64,000 nucleotides of DNA from Bacilli bacterium (GTDB lineage Bacteria > Bacillota_I > Bacilli_A > RFN20 > CAG-826). Each line of letters starts with the position of its first letter. The stretch's first letter is position 1. Position numbers and translations under genes: made by a program. Under the pieces are notes generated by a model. That model made no database searches, was not told the origin of the DNA, and was given only the letters and a program-made list of their open reading frames with translations. Location of the stretch: assembly GCA_035326105.1 (NCBI GenBank), contig DAOKYO010000002.1:62001-126000 (forward strand), written 5' to 3'. Below, one piece after another: positions 34,938 through 44,057 of this stretch.

Positions 34938-35816
34938 TCATTTACGGCTAGTATACAAATCGTAGGCGCTGATTATTCTTCGACTCGAAACATGAGTGTA
35001 AATTTGCGTTGTTGCAATTGAACTGTGACCGAGCATTTCTTGGACCACCCGCAAGGCGGCCCCATTCTCTAATAAATGGGTTGCAAAGCAATGCCGGAGG
35101 GTATGAGGCGATACGCGCTTACTTATTTCTGCCCGTTTAGCGTATTCATTAATGGCTTTATAAAAGTATTGGCGCGACACCTTTTTTCCCATCCGATTTA
35201 AAAAAATATAATTGGACTTAAATCCGGGGTTTTTGGCTCTTACCTCCTCGATATATTTGGTTAAATATCCTAAGGCAAATTCGCCGATTGGAATAATGCG
35301 TTCCTTGTTTCCTTTTCCGATAATTCTTATGGTGTCAGTTTGAAAATTAATTTGATTGCGCGTCAATAATAAGAGTTCCGAAACGCGAAGACCACAGGCA
35401 TACATGACTTCCAGCATCGTTTTATCGCGGTATTCCCGTCGAATATCAAGGTTAGGTGCATTTAGTAGGCGGTCTACTTCTTCTAGCGACAGCACAACAG
35501 GTAAATGGGATCCTTGTTTGGGCAGATCAATTTTCGGCAAAGGATGTGAATAAAGATTAGATTGCGATAAAAACAAAAGATAATTTTTAATTGCCGATAT
35601 ACGACGAACGATGGTCGTCATCGAATGACCTTGATTACTTTGATTATAGATAAAATCATTTAGTTCCGCGCCGGTTAGTTCGCACGTATCCTGATAGGGA
35701 AAATCCCGAAAAAAGAATCCAAGGTCGGACAAGTAACTCTCAATCGTGTTTAAAGCGAGTCCTTTCTCTGCGACAAGATAAGTTCGATATAATTCAAGTG
35801 ACTTAATAATTACCAT
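34938..35816 (-). CDS. xerD: Site-specific tyrosine recombinase XerD
   Basis: Resolves chromosome dimers at dif together with XerC. The 292-residue protein has an N-terminal SAM-like core-binding domain (YLVAEKGLALNTIESYLSDL). The catalytic set is present: Arg in CGLRVSEL, Lys in GKGNKERIIPIG, HTLRH, then HSSIATTQIYTHV with the nucleophilic Tyr. Neighbour deoB supports XerD rather than XerC or a phage integrase. Its ribosome-binding site is weak (GGTAG). It lies about 4 kb from the dif site. Confidence 0.93.
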   Translation of the reverse strand: MVIIKSLELYRTYLVAEKGLALNTIESYLSDLGFFFRDFPYQDTCELTGAELNDFIYNQSNQGHSMTTIVRRISAIKNYLLFLSQSNLYSHPLPKIDLPKQGSHLPVVLSLEEVDRLLNAPNLDIRREYRDKTMLEVMYACGLRVSELLLLTRNQINFQTDTIRIIGKGNKERIIPIGEFALGYLTKYIEEVRAKNPGFKSNYIFLNRMGKKVSRQYFYKAINEYAKRAEISKRVSPHTLRHCFATHLLENGAALRVVQEMLGHSSIATTQIYTHVSSRRIISAYDLYTSRK

Positions 35817-35831
35817 AAAATTACTAAATAA

Positions 35832-37010
35832 CTACCTTTCTTGCTTTTTCTTCAAATCACGGGCGGTTAGAAGAAGTTCTTTTTTCATTTTGCGATTGAT
35901 CTCACTGATCAGTGCTCTAGTCTCGTTTTCTTTCTCAACTTGCGAAAAATCAAATAGCGACATCTGCACAACGGCATCTTCGCGACGGACAATGTTTTGA
36001 AGCGTAACGCCAATCAAGCGAATCAATTGCCCCTGGTAATTGCGATTTAATAGATCTAAGGCGACTTTAGCAATAATTGAATAGTCATTTGTCGCTTCCA
36101 AAAGCGTTTCGGAGCGGTTGATGATGCTAAAATCGGAGTTCTTAATAACAATCTGAATCGTCGACCCGATATAGTCTTTGCGCTTAGCCTCTTCACTGAC
36201 TTCTTTTACCAGTTGGTTAAGTAAGGTGACAATCTCTTCGCTATCATTTGTATCATTGAGAAAGGTAGAGGAATGACCGATACTTTTTGGATCATCGGGT
36301 TCACTTTCAACGATATCATTACCTCGGCCATGAGCCCAATCCAGCAGAACATAGTAAAATTTCCCCAGAATTTGTTTCACTAACGGATCGGTCGACTCGG
36401 CAAAGTCCCCAATCGTTTTTATGCCGATTTTTTGTAGTTTAGGCCAAGTTTTTTTGCCGATGCCGAACATCGAAGAAATCGGCAACGGCCAAAGAATTTT
36501 TTTTATGTCTCTTCTACGCAAGATGGTTATTCCCATCGGTTTTTTGATATCGCTGGCCATCTTGGCCAAAAACTTTGTCGGGGCTAAACCGATTGAGCAC
36601 TTCAACTTGGTTTGTTCATAAAGTTTGGTTTGTAAATCAAGTAAATATTTGTAGGGATCACTGACATTTTTCATCGCGCCTGTCATATCCATATAGCACT
36701 CATCAATACTGGCAATTTCCTGGATTGAAGAGTATGTTCTTAGAAAAGAAAAGAACTCGTGTGAAAGGCGCGAGTAAAGATGAAAATCAGGACTGATGAC
36801 AACTAGATTAGAATACAGCCGCTTGGCCATGTAGGTGGGCATTGCCGAATGAATGCCGTATTTGCGTGCAGCATAAGAGGCGGTGGAGACGATTCCTCTC
36901 CGCCCTGAGCCTCCGACGACAAGTGGCTTACCCATCAGGGTGGGATCTCTAATTTCTTCCGCGGTGGCAAAGAAAGCATTCAAGTCAATATGCATAATAA
37001 TTTTTGCCAT
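35832..37010 (-). CDS. dinB: DNA polymerase IV (DinB, Y family)
   Basis: Error-prone translesion polymerase, 392 residues. Catalytic acids are in HIDLNAFFATAEE and SIDECYMDMTG. The fingers segment GIVSTASYAARKYGI and HhH region FGIGKKTWPKL follow. A sliding-clamp binding peptide, QMSLFDF, lies near the C-terminus. It has its own promoter ahead and precedes xerD by 15 nt. Confidence 0.95.
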   Translation of the reverse strand: MAKIIMHIDLNAFFATAEEIRDPTLMGKPLVVGGSGRRGIVSTASYAARKYGIHSAMPTYMAKRLYSNLVVISPDFHLYSRLSHEFFSFLRTYSSIQEIASIDECYMDMTGAMKNVSDPYKYLLDLQTKLYEQTKLKCSIGLAPTKFLAKMASDIKKPMGITILRRRDIKKILWPLPISSMFGIGKKTWPKLQKIGIKTIGDFAESTDPLVKQILGKFYYVLLDWAHGRGNDIVESEPDDPKSIGHSSTFLNDTNDSEEIVTLLNQLVKEVSEEAKRKDYIGSTIQIVIKNSDFSIINRSETLLEATNDYSIIAKVALDLLNRNYQGQLIRLIGVTLQNIVRREDAVVQMSLFDFSQVEKENETRALISEINRKMKKELLLTARDLKKKQER

Positions 37011-37031
37011 AGATTCCCCCTATGCACAATA

Positions 37032-37060
37032 ATTATCGCATATAAAAAGCGTGATGTTAA
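37032..37060 (-). promoter_or_regulatory. Candidate promoter of dinB-xerD-deoB
   Basis: On the minus strand: TTAACA (37060-37055), 17-bp spacer, GATAAT (37037-37032), in the only gap above 50 bases within this part of the array. I see no SOS-box-like sequence here. Confidence 0.55.
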
Positions 37061-37065
37061 TTGTC

Positions 37066-38727
37066 TTACCGCTTTTTTTTGGCGTCGCTACGCAGCTCAC
37101 GAGCGGCATTTATAACCGTAGTCGTTATAACATCACCGCCAAGCATTCTAGCGATGGCTTCCACCGTCTCCTCTTCGCCAAGAATGCTGACTTCAGCACG
37201 GGTGGAGGTAGCGGAAATAAGTTTACTGACGTAATAGTGATGATCAGCAAAGACAGCCACCTGTGCTAGATGGGTGATGGCAATAATCTGTGTGTCTATG
37301 GCTAGATCGGCAATCTTCTTTCCGACCATCGATGCTATTCGACCGCTGATGCCGGTGTCAACCTCATCGAAAATAAGGGTTTCAGCACTTCCTAGGCGCC
37401 GAAAGATAATTTTTAAAGCAAGCATAAGCCGACTGGCTTCACCGCCGCTGATCGCGTTCTTAATGGGTAAAAATGCACTGCCGCGATTCGCCGCTAAGAC
37501 GAAGGCCACTTCATCACAGCCACTAGGTCCAAGTTCTTTTAAATTGAAATCAACCTTAAATTCAGCGTTGTCCAAGGCGAGGTCCTTCAATTCCAAGTTA
37601 ATCTCGCGACTTAAATCGACCGCTTTACTTTTTCTTATCTCACTCAGGGCAACCGCTTTAGCGTTAAGAATCGTCAATTCATCCGCAATAGCTTTGCCGA
37701 TGCGGTTCTTTTGTTCCTCAAAATTTCGCGCATTGGCAAGTTTTTGTTCCATAACTTCTTTAGCTGCTACCACATCATTTTCCGTGGTTCCGTATTTATG
37801 AATAAGTTTTCTAATCCGATATAAACGATTATCGATTTCTTCAATATTGTCACTACTTTCCAAGAGCGTATCCAGTTTATCGATAATATTCTCCGCCTGA
37901 TCACGGACACCATAATAGTATTCGTTGATTTTATCGGCAAAAGAAGAAAATTCTTCGCCGAGATTATGGATTTCTTTAGTGGCTAAATATAGGTTAGTGA
38001 CGGCACCCCGATCACCGGAAAGTAAATCATATAGTCCACTGCGAATACCGGCGATTTTTTCTAGGTTACGCAAAAGCGTCACCTTGGACTCGAGTTCTTC
38101 TTCTTCATTTTCAAGAATGTTGACTTTGGCAATCTCATCAACTTGGGATTTTAAAAAGTCAATCTCATCATCAGAGATGGTCGCTTGCAAAATATTCTTC
38201 TGTTCCGTCAGTAAATCCTGGTAGCGTCTATAGGATTCGCGATACTCACGGTAGGCGATATTATCCTTAATAAATTCATCCAACAGAGAAAGGTGACGGT
38301 GCTCATCCAACAAAAGCATGTTCTCGTGCTGCGAGTGAATGTCGATGAGATAACTCATAACTGACTTGCTGATAGCCAAAGTAACCGAGCGGCCATTCAT
38401 TTTCAAAATGCTTCGTCCGGAACTGTCAAGCGTACGGGTAACTACCAAAAGGTGATCTTCAGACGAAACTAAATCCTCCATTATGCTATTAATGGCTAGT
38501 AAAGTATCGTCGTTATCAATGTAAAAGCTACCCTCGATAAAAGCCCGGGCAGTGCCGTTTCTAATTTGATTAAAAGAACTGCGCTCGCCCAAAAGAAGAC
38601 TGAGGGCATCAATAATAATTGATTTTCCGGCGCCGGTTTCACCGGTGATGACCGAATAACCAGGTAGAAAACCAACCTCTAAATCCTCAATGATAGCAAA
38701 ATTCTTAATGACGAGACTATTGATCAT
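37066..38727 (-). CDS. recN: DNA repair protein RecN
   Basis: SMC-like ATPase that organises broken DNA ends for RecA. 553 residues: Walker A GETGAGKSI near the N-terminus, a long coiled-coil middle (about 150-350), then the ABC signature ISGGEASRLMLAL and Walker B TLIFDEVDTGISG near the C-terminus. Its start overlaps the end of dxs by 11 nt. The Bacillus order is dxs-yqxC-ahrC-recN; the middle two are absent here. Confidence 0.96.
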   Translation of the reverse strand: MINSLVIKNFAIIEDLEVGFLPGYSVITGETGAGKSIIIDALSLLLGERSSFNQIRNGTARAFIEGSFYIDNDDTLLAINSIMEDLVSSEDHLLVVTRTLDSSGRSILKMNGRSVTLAISKSVMSYLIDIHSQHENMLLLDEHRHLSLLDEFIKDNIAYREYRESYRRYQDLLTEQKNILQATISDDEIDFLKSQVDEIAKVNILENEEEELESKVTLLRNLEKIAGIRSGLYDLLSGDRGAVTNLYLATKEIHNLGEEFSSFADKINEYYYGVRDQAENIIDKLDTLLESSDNIEEIDNRLYRIRKLIHKYGTTENDVVAAKEVMEQKLANARNFEEQKNRIGKAIADELTILNAKAVALSEIRKSKAVDLSREINLELKDLALDNAEFKVDFNLKELGPSGCDEVAFVLAANRGSAFLPIKNAISGGEASRLMLALKIIFRRLGSAETLIFDEVDTGISGRIASMVGKKIADLAIDTQIIAITHLAQVAVFADHHYYVSKLISATSTRAEVSILGEEETVEAIARMLGGDVITTTVINAARELRSDAKKKR

Positions 38728-40618
38728 AGTGGCCTATCCTCCGCTTTATCACCTTAGTAATTGATTCGGCATCTACTTTTGCCGATTGCATTTGGTTAAT
38801 AACTGAATCCTGAGTATAAAAATCGTCTTTGGGCGCTTGCATAGTTATTTTACCATGATAACCCAATTCAACTAATCGGTTGGTAAGGGCAAAAATAAAT
38901 CCATTTGAAGTGGCATAAGCATCAAAAATTAATATCTCATGATACTTAAGTAGTTCGCGAATGACCTTTTCATCCATCGGTTTTTGAAATATAGCATTAT
39001 AAACACCTAAATCGAGGGACTTAACCTTTGAATAAACTTCATCCAGTACGGGACCAAAGCCGACTAAGGCTAAATTTTTAGAATTGCTTTTTTGATAGGT
39101 CAACCAACGACCAATCGTCAGTTTAATCCTTGCATTCTTAGTGTGGATGACGTTTGCCCGTGGATAGCGGATAAAGAAAGGGAGCGCGGTTGTTTTTACC
39201 ACTTCAAGCAGCGCGGAGGCCTGTTCACTGTTAGCCGCCATCGAAACGATTACATTGGGGGTATTAAGTAAAAATGCCTCATCGTATAGTCCTTGATGGG
39301 TCTCGCCATCAGCCCCGACAAACCCCGCTCGATCAACCAAAATAAGCGATGGTAAACGCATACGTGCAAGATCATGAAGAATCTGATCAAAAGCTCGTTG
39401 CATAAAAGTGGAATAAATTGAAACAATCGGAAATTTACTATTAAGAGCAACACCGGAGGCTAAGGAAAGAGCATGCATTTCGGCAATGCCGGTATCATAG
39501 CAGCGCGAAGCGAAACGCGAAAAAACCGGTTCAAGTTCGGAGCCTTTAATCGTCGCGGGATTTATCAGAACGCTCTCCGGAACTTCCTCCATGAAAGTCA
39601 AAAGTTTTTGGGCATATAATTGCGACCAACTGACGACACTGGCGGAAGCTATATTATGACTTTTGCCGGAAGAAACAATAAAAGGAGCAACCCCATGCCA
39701 GTCCCCATTTTTGTCATTTTCACTGTAAGAATAGCCTTTGCCTTTACTGGTTTTAAGATGGATAACAATCGATTTTGTTGACCGTTTGGCTTGTTTAAAA
39801 GCCTTGTTTAAGGCTGGAAAAGAATGACCGTCGACCAAACCGACGTAATTAAATCCCATTTGTTCAAAAATATTCTTTTGAAACAGATGGCGAACAAAGA
39901 AGTTCTTAATCATCCAGGTAAAACGATAGAAAGCATAACCAAAACGGGTGCGAAATAATAAGCGCTTATATGCATTTTTTGAACGGATGTAGTTGGGAGA
40001 AAGCCGCCATTTACGAAACATCTTACTCATCGATCCGATAGGCCGAGTTATCGACATTTCATTATCGTTTAAAACGACGATTACTTTGTGATTTAATTGC
40101 CCAATATGATTTAGGGCTTCAAAGGCTTCGCCGTTCGATATACTGGCATCGCCAATAAATGCGATGATCTCGTAGTTCTCTTTATTGAGATCACGGGCAA
40201 TAGCCATTCCTAAAGCGGCGCTCAAAGATGTGGATGAGTGGCCGGCCTCGAACTGATCATAAACGGACTCCGCCCGTTTTTGGAAACCGCTGACCCCGTT
40301 CTTAGTACGCAATAAATCGAGACTTCGGCCCGTAAGAATTTTGTGGGCATAAGTTTGATGCCCGACATCAAATAGCAGTTTGTCTTTTGGAAAATCAAAT
40401 GCGCGATGCAGGGCAATGGTCGCTTCCACTACTCCTAGATTACTCGAAAGATGTCCGCCGAAAACCGATGTTGCAAAAATAACTTCGTCGCGAATCTTGT
40501 CGGCTAACGAAGCAAGTTCTTTTTCATTGAGGCCCTTTACAAACTTCGGATTGGAAAAAGATAAATCCAAAGCTTTTGGGGCTTGATCGTCAAAATCCTT
40601 AATGTTAATCATATTCAC
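38717..40618 (-). CDS. dxs: 1-deoxy-D-xylulose-5-phosphate synthase
   Basis: First MEP-pathway enzyme: pyruvate plus glyceraldehyde-3-phosphate to DXP, using thiamine diphosphate. In the 633-residue protein the motif GHQTYAHKILTGR and the TPP motif GDASISNGEAFEALNH are clear, as is DRAGFVGADGETHQG with the transketolase-type His. The start has little Shine-Dalgarno, with a second ATG two codons later. Between xseB and dxs, Bacillus has ispA; here there is none. Confidence 0.96.
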   Translation of the reverse strand: MNMINIKDFDDQAPKALDLSFSNPKFVKGLNEKELASLADKIRDEVIFATSVFGGHLSSNLGVVEATIALHRAFDFPKDKLLFDVGHQTYAHKILTGRSLDLLRTKNGVSGFQKRAESVYDQFEAGHSSTSLSAALGMAIARDLNKENYEIIAFIGDASISNGEAFEALNHIGQLNHKVIVVLNDNEMSITRPIGSMSKMFRKWRLSPNYIRSKNAYKRLLFRTRFGYAFYRFTWMIKNFFVRHLFQKNIFEQMGFNYVGLVDGHSFPALNKAFKQAKRSTKSIVIHLKTSKGKGYSYSENDKNGDWHGVAPFIVSSGKSHNIASASVVSWSQLYAQKLLTFMEEVPESVLINPATIKGSELEPVFSRFASRCYDTGIAEMHALSLASGVALNSKFPIVSIYSTFMQRAFDQILHDLARMRLPSLILVDRAGFVGADGETHQGLYDEAFLLNTPNVIVSMAANSEQASALLEVVKTTALPFFIRYPRANVIHTKNARIKLTIGRWLTYQKSNSKNLALVGFGPVLDEVYSKVKSLDLGVYNAIFQKPMDEKVIRELLKYHEILIFDAYATSNGFIFALTNRLVELGYHGKITMQAPKDDFYTQDSVINQMQSAKVDAESITKVIKRRIGHYDQ

Positions 40619-40647
40619 TTAAATAATACTAATTAAATACTAAAAAA

Positions 40648-40851
40648 CTACTTTTCAGTATTTTCTTCGGTCACCCGAACAATTTCGCTCTTCGCCTCAT
40701 TTAATTCTTTTTCAAGAACTTTTACCAGTTCGTTTCCCTCTTTAAAAAGCGTAAGTGATTTTTCAAGTTCAACTTCTCCGCCCTCAAGTTCCTTTACTAT
40801 CTCGTCCAAACGCGATAAACGTTCAGCAAAGCTTTTTTTATTGTTCTCCAT
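40648..40851 (-). CDS. xseB: Exodeoxyribonuclease VII small subunit
   Basis: 67 residues, almost all helical: FAERLSRLDEIVKELEGGEVELEKSLTLFKEG is the family core. It wraps the coiled coil of XseA to form exonuclease VII, which degrades single-stranded DNA. Overlaps the end of xseA by 14 nt. Confidence 0.93.
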   Translation of the reverse strand: MENNKKSFAERLSRLDEIVKELEGGEVELEKSLTLFKEGNELVKVLEKELNEAKSEIVRVTEENTEK

Positions 40852-42253
40852 GGTCTATCTCCTTACTTGCAATCACTGAGGTTATTTTACCATTTTGCAG
40901 TTTAATTTGCACCACTTCACCGAGGCTAACATCGTTAATATCTTTTACGAGGGTGTCGTTACTTTTCATGACGACTGCATAGCCTCTTTTTAGAACGGCA
41001 AGTGGTGAAAGCGAGGACAATTTTTCCTCGTCGATTTTTAGGCGGTGGAATAATTGTTCAAAATAGATTGAAGGTAAATAATCGAATCTTTCCTTTAAGG
41101 AAGAGAATCTTTGTTTAAACACATCAATCTGACTTTTAAAGGTTTTAATGAGCATCGCATCCGCAGTTTTATTTTTAGAAATCAAAAAATCAATTTGCTT
41201 AGTATAGGCATCCGCGGTAATTCGTCCACTTAATAACTTTATTTGGTGACTGTAACGCTCAATAGTACTTTGCGATAGATACTTTAATTTGTCCTTATTA
41301 AGTACAATGCGTTCTTCCCAGCGATGATACGGTTCTTTTTGTAGAAAAATTAAGTGTTTTTTTAAAGCGCTATACTCCTGATCGCAGATACGAAATAATT
41401 TGGCCGCTGACGCCTGAAGTCGCAAAAAAGATTGATCGATGCCCTGCTCTACTTCATGGCGGTCGAAAGTGGCCGCTTCCGCCGCACCGGTTGGGGTAGA
41501 GACCCGTTTGTCTGCTACGTAATCAACCAGCGTGGTATCAATTTCGTGACCGACGGCTGAAATTATCGGGTAAGGAAAAGTTGCAAGGGCACGAACCACT
41601 TTTTCATCATTAAAGGCCCAAAGATCTTCCTTTGAACCCCCACCTCGGGCAATAATTAGCAAGTCTAGGGGATAGCTACGCGCCCGAGCAATGGCATTTA
41701 GCAGTGAATTTGGCGCTCTTTCACCTTGAACTAACGAAGGAAAAAGATAAATTTTTGTCAACGGATTACGCCGAGAGATGTTTTCCGTAATATCTTTCTC
41801 AGCGGCGCTGTGATCACCGGTGATGACGCCAATGGTTTGGGAAAAAGGTGAAATTGCCCGCTTCCTTTCCGATGAAAAAAGGCCCTCATTTTCCAGTTTC
41901 TTCTTAAGTTTTTCAAGCTCTAAAAGTTTTAAACCTAAGCCATACAACTCCATTTCCTCGACATTTATTTGATATTTTCCGCTGGCGGCATAAAGGGAGA
42001 TGGTCCCGACTACGATTACTTCATCACCGTCTTTAGGGGCAAAAGCCAGATTAAAGCGTTCCCCTTTAAACATTACGGCTTGAATTTGCGATTCCTCGTC
42101 TTTAAGGGAAAAGTAGGCATGGCCGCTAGGATAAACTTTATAGTTGGATATTTCCCCTTTCAAATGAAGATGATGAAGGCTATTTTCGTTGTCAAAAATT
42201 TTCTTCACATAAAAGTTCAAACTCGAAACGGTAAAAAAGGGTGCCTCAGTCAT
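40838..42253 (-). CDS. xseA: Exodeoxyribonuclease VII large subunit
   Basis: Catalytic subunit of exonuclease VII, 471 residues. An N-terminal OB fold (HLKGEISNYKVYPSGHAYFSLKDE) is followed by the catalytic domain with GVITGDHSAAEKDI, RGGGSKEDLWAFND and SAVGHEIDTTLVDYVADKRVSTPTGAAE, then a coiled-coil and a short C-terminal segment. It overlaps nusB by 4 nt. Confidence 0.96.
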   Translation of the reverse strand: MTEAPFFTVSSLNFYVKKIFDNENSLHHLHLKGEISNYKVYPSGHAYFSLKDEESQIQAVMFKGERFNLAFAPKDGDEVIVVGTISLYAASGKYQINVEEMELYGLGLKLLELEKLKKKLENEGLFSSERKRAISPFSQTIGVITGDHSAAEKDITENISRRNPLTKIYLFPSLVQGERAPNSLLNAIARARSYPLDLLIIARGGGSKEDLWAFNDEKVVRALATFPYPIISAVGHEIDTTLVDYVADKRVSTPTGAAEAATFDRHEVEQGIDQSFLRLQASAAKLFRICDQEYSALKKHLIFLQKEPYHRWEERIVLNKDKLKYLSQSTIERYSHQIKLLSGRITADAYTKQIDFLISKNKTADAMLIKTFKSQIDVFKQRFSSLKERFDYLPSIYFEQLFHRLKIDEEKLSSLSPLAVLKRGYAVVMKSNDTLVKDINDVSLGEVVQIKLQNGKITSVIASKEIDHGEQ

Positions 42254-42660
42254 GATAGCACCTTTTCTAAAACGGCATTGATATAACGGTAGTCACCATC
42301 GTCAAGAAACTTCTTCGCCAAATTTATGGCGACGGAAATCACAACAATTTTTTCCACTGATTCTGAACCATAACGGTAATGAGCAATACTGAGAAGAAAG
42401 ATTGCCTGAGCTACAAGATTAAGCCGTGACCACCGCCACTTATTTAGATGTTGATCAACTTCTTCGCTTATTTCTTTATAGTGTTTAATTGATTTAATCG
42501 CCATTTCTTTAACAAAGAAGTCAACATCACTATATGGCTGATTGCAAATTCCACTAATTAATTCTTCGAGATCAATCGGAAAATCAATAGCTTTATATGT
42601 TAGGATGCTATAGATAACACTGAGAGCATCAATTTGATTCTGATTGCGACTTTTTTCCAT
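42250..42660 (-). CDS. nusB: Transcription antitermination factor NusB
   Basis: Binds boxA RNA with S10 and promotes rRNA antitermination. 136 residues, all helical; the region WRWSRLNLVAQAIFLLSIAHYRY, with the later NLAKKFLDDGDYRYINAVLE, is diagnostic. AGAGGTG precedes the start. It begins the nusB-xseA-xseB-dxs-recN run shared with B. subtilis (folD and ispA missing). A minus-strand TG-A-TAGAAT ahead of it could be an internal promoter. Confidence 0.92.
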   Translation of the reverse strand: MEKSRNQNQIDALSVIYSILTYKAIDFPIDLEELISGICNQPYSDVDFFVKEMAIKSIKHYKEISEEVDQHLNKWRWSRLNLVAQAIFLLSIAHYRYGSESVEKIVVISVAINLAKKFLDDGDYRYINAVLEKVLS

Positions 42661-42713
42661 ACAGCACCTCTTATTCCTTGCTATTCTATCACAATTTAGC
42701 GGGAAAAAAACTT

Positions 42714-43205
42714 TTATTTGCCCTCGATATCGCTTTTTTCCGCCAAGCCATGACGATAAAGAAAAATAAAGGCATAAATGGCAAATAGCATCATCAATAA
42801 AAATGCACCATGAACGATTAAACTAGAGATAAAATTGTTAAAATCAATGTATTTAAAGTTGTAAATAATGATAAGCAAAGCAAGGTCGAGAAGATATGCC
42901 CCACTTGAAATAAGTAAACTGGTTAAGTATCCGCGTTTAGAAAAGTATCCGCCAACAACAAAGGCAAGACCGCCAATTATTGTAATTGTATGGGCGAGGA
43001 TGAGAAAAATTATTTGGCTCGATGAGGCGTATAAATAATCAAACCAAGTAGAAACGGCTAAATTCAAGCCCAGAAATGGTTCACTGGTATGAGCGAATAA
43101 ATAGTAACCCGCTATAGCAATAATTCCTATATAAACAAAAATAGAGGAAAAACTTCTATAAAATGCTAAGAATATCTTCGCTTTATGTTTCATGTTTGAA
43201 ATCAT
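42714..43205 (-). CDS. Four-helix membrane protein of unknown function
   Basis: 163 residues with four hydrophobic helices (about 16-36, 60-85, 92-115 and 128-150) and a short acidic C-terminus. It starts 2 nt after the Asp23 gene with no clear ribosome-binding site, so coupling is likely; an internal Met four codons in is an alternative start. It sits in the place where some Bacillota have AmaP or other membrane partners of Asp23, but it shows no AmaP-like sequence that I recognise. Confidence 0.65.
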   Translation of the reverse strand: MISNMKHKAKIFLAFYRSFSSIFVYIGIIAIAGYYLFAHTSEPFLGLNLAVSTWFDYLYASSSQIIFLILAHTITIIGGLAFVVGGYFSKRGYLTSLLISSGAYLLDLALLIIIYNFKYIDFNNFISSLIVHGAFLLMMLFAIYAFIFLYRHGLAEKSDIEGK

Positions 43206-43207
43206 GA

Positions 43208-43543
43208 TTAAGAAATGCTCGAAATCTCGACATTGATCTTAAATGGGATAAGTTCGGTCATTGATGTCAATGCATTCGCCACTTCTTCTTGAATACGAGT
43301 TGCCACTTCACTTACGTTAACAACGTTGCGATCGATGTTAACATATATCTTAACGTCAACCAGGCCGTTTCGAATCGAGCATTGAATCGGTTTATGAAGG
43401 GAAAAAACGGTTTTAATCGGTTCCCGCACTTTTGCCCCAGCGACGTTATTAGTCGCAATCTCTGCAATCTGATCAAAAACAACATGCGAAATTCCCATGA
43501 GACCATTGCGCGTATAGTTTTGTATATAAACATATTGGGCCAT
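43208..43543 (-). CDS. Asp23/Gls24-family protein (YqhY-like)
   Basis: 111 residues from the ATG after AGGTGG (an ORF start four codons earlier is too close to that site). Family pattern: GISHVVFDQIAEIATNNVAGA, a conserved VDVKIYVNIDRNVVNVSEVATRIQEEVANAL and a hydrophobic end. Asp23 proteins are linked to envelope homeostasis. B. subtilis yqhY is likewise just upstream of nusB and is connected with acetyl-CoA carboxylase control. First gene of the long minus-strand array. Confidence 0.9.
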   Translation of the reverse strand: MAQYVYIQNYTRNGLMGISHVVFDQIAEIATNNVAGAKVREPIKTVFSLHKPIQCSIRNGLVDVKIYVNIDRNVVNVSEVATRIQEEVANALTSMTELIPFKINVEISSIS

Positions 43544-43569
43544 AATGCTTACCACCTTCTAATATGAAT

Positions 43570-43598
43570 ATTATAAAGATAAAGTAGCTAATCTTCAA
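43570..43598 (-). promoter_or_regulatory. Sigma-A promoter of the Asp23-nusB array
   Basis: On the minus strand: TTGAAG (43598-43593), 17-bp spacer, TATAAT (43575-43570), about 27 bases before the start. Confidence 0.7.
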
Positions 43599-44026
43599 CT
43601 AGGATAAAAAAGGAGTTCCATCGTTCTTTTAGGGCAAATAGCATTACTATGCTTTCGTTAAAATATATCGTTCCTTTTATAAGTCTAAACCATTTATATA
43701 ATATCAAAATCATTTAACTTGTTAGCTTGCGTCTTAAATAAAGGAGAAGATTTCATTAGGCAATCATCGATTGCTTAATTGATTCGGGCAAAATCATCTT
43801 TTCTAAATCTTAAATATTGAAGATTTTCTTATGTATTTATTACTCTTTCACAAGAATATTTATTGATGTCTATTACAACTTAAAATAATAACATATAACG
43901 TAAAAACAAATTAAATGCTAAAGCGATTACTATTGATTTACTAAAGGCATACTATACAATCTAATTTTAAAGTATGATATTGACAACTTAAAGTATTAAA
44001 ATTATGGCTTACATTATTACAGTTCT
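43599..44026. other. 428-nt AT-rich intergenic region
   Basis: Between the Asp23-array promoter and the tkt terminator. No start plus ribosome-binding site plus open frame on either strand, no tRNA-like arm and no strong hairpin. I see nothing to name. Confidence 0.5.
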
Positions 44027-44052
44027 AAAAAAAGAACCCAGCAGGGTTCTTT
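44027..44052 (-). terminator. tkt terminator
   Basis: Perfect nine-base stem AAAGAACCC/GGGTTCTTT (44031-44039 with 44044-44052), four-base loop, followed on the minus strand by a U-run. Confidence 0.88.
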
Positions 44053-44057
44053 GTGTC

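Noticed and set aside
34938..35816. Tyrosine recombinase as a prophage or integron integrase.
   Set aside because: Length, motifs and the xerD-deoB order match housekeeping XerD; no phage genes or att repeats are nearby.
31142..35834. The 13-mer ACTAAATAACTAC occurs near 31143 and near 35822, with similar AT-rich strings near 21605 and 40630.
   Set aside because: In 64 kb of AT-rich DNA many exact 13-mer repeats are expected by chance; the copies have no shared position relative to genes.
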